A DNA stretch of 64,000 nucleotides, taken from the NCBI RefSeq assembly GCF_039831995.1, contig NZ_JBDOIO010000004.1, positions 1,426,001-1,490,000 of the forward strand, read 5' to 3'. The DNA is from Paenibacillus pabuli (GTDB lineage: Bacteria > Bacillota > Bacilli > Paenibacillales > Paenibacillaceae). Position numbers and translations under genes: made by a program. How positions within the stretch are numbered: the stretch's first letter is position 1; the number at the start of each line of letters is the position of its first letter. A model generated the notes under the pieces. The model saw only the letters and a list, made by a program, of their open reading frames with translations. It was not told where the DNA came from and made no database searches. Below, piece after piece: positions 63,962 to 64,000 of the stretch.

Positions 63962-64000
63962 GCAAGCTTTTTGGCGTCCCCGCAGAGCACTCGAAATAAG

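Noticed and set aside
1..64000. CRISPR arrays, rRNA, tRNA, prophage or insertion sequences
   Set aside because: No regularly spaced repeats, no transposase or integrase frames, and no tRNA-like cloverleaf noticed by reading; a tRNAscan run would be decisive.

Overview
The window is chromosomal DNA from a low-to-mid GC Gram-positive endospore former, most likely a Paenibacillus species. The reasons are the Bacillus-type gene order, strong AGGAGG ribosome binding sites with many TTG/GTG starts, bacillithiol genes (bshB1, bshA), an SLH-domain surface protein with envelope amidases, and a family resemblance to Paenibacillus proteins throughout. This assignment is inference from content; no database was searched.

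Layout. 1-7 kb: the distal part of an aromatic amino acid operon (trpD-C-F-B-A, hisC, tyrA). 7-9.5 kb: a 650-bp intergenic region with a strong small-RNA candidate on the minus strand, then an ECF sigma factor with its zinc-binding anti-sigma factor and a histidine phosphatase. 9.7-17 kb: a conserved hypothetical, a gamma-carbonic-anhydrase-like protein, an IDEAL-domain mini-protein, a DUF2487 protein, the qcrABC menaquinol:cytochrome c reductase genes, and YpjA-, YpjB- and YitT-like genes. 17-27 kb: ypjD/mazG-like, TPR, dapB, mgsA, bshB1, bshA, cca, birA, then panBCD and a TPR gene. 27-41.9 kb: dinG, rex with an amino-hydrolase and a YpmB-like gene, a membrane protein plus short FtsH-like protease pair, hbd-ackA, asnS, dnaD, and a second ECF sigma/anti-sigma operon with a repeat membrane protein. 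Much of this order parallels the B. subtilis trp-qcr-dap-pan-dinG region, with the sigma operons and the FtsH-like pair as additions.

42-52.4 kb, mostly minus strand: methionine salvage genes (mtnE ... mtnW-X-B, with divergent mtnU) into which a T-box-controlled proB-proA-proC set is interposed, so that mtnWXB lie downstream of a proline T-box. Between mtnE and mtnU sits a rearranged siderophore-uptake locus: an intact Fur-type promoter/operator leads into a binding-protein fragment without signal peptide, followed by an N-terminally shortened AraC/binding-protein fusion regulator. 52.5-56.3 kb: a LysR regulator divergent from leuCD; the leuCD promoter carries a near-consensus Fur box. 57-64 kb: envelope genes, namely two tandem paralogous N-acetylmuramoyl-L-alanine amidases, a GerMN lipoprotein and a large SLH-domain protein.

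The main candidate for something undescribed is the small RNA at 7036-7119 (minus). It has a consensus sigma-A promoter (TTGACA-17-TATAAT), a perfect cre (CcpA) motif filling the promoter spacer, a C/U-rich anti-Shine-Dalgarno loop closed by a 5' stem, a second hairpin and a strong intrinsic terminator. It looks like a carbon-catabolite-controlled translational repressor; qcrA in this window has a matching Shine-Dalgarno region.
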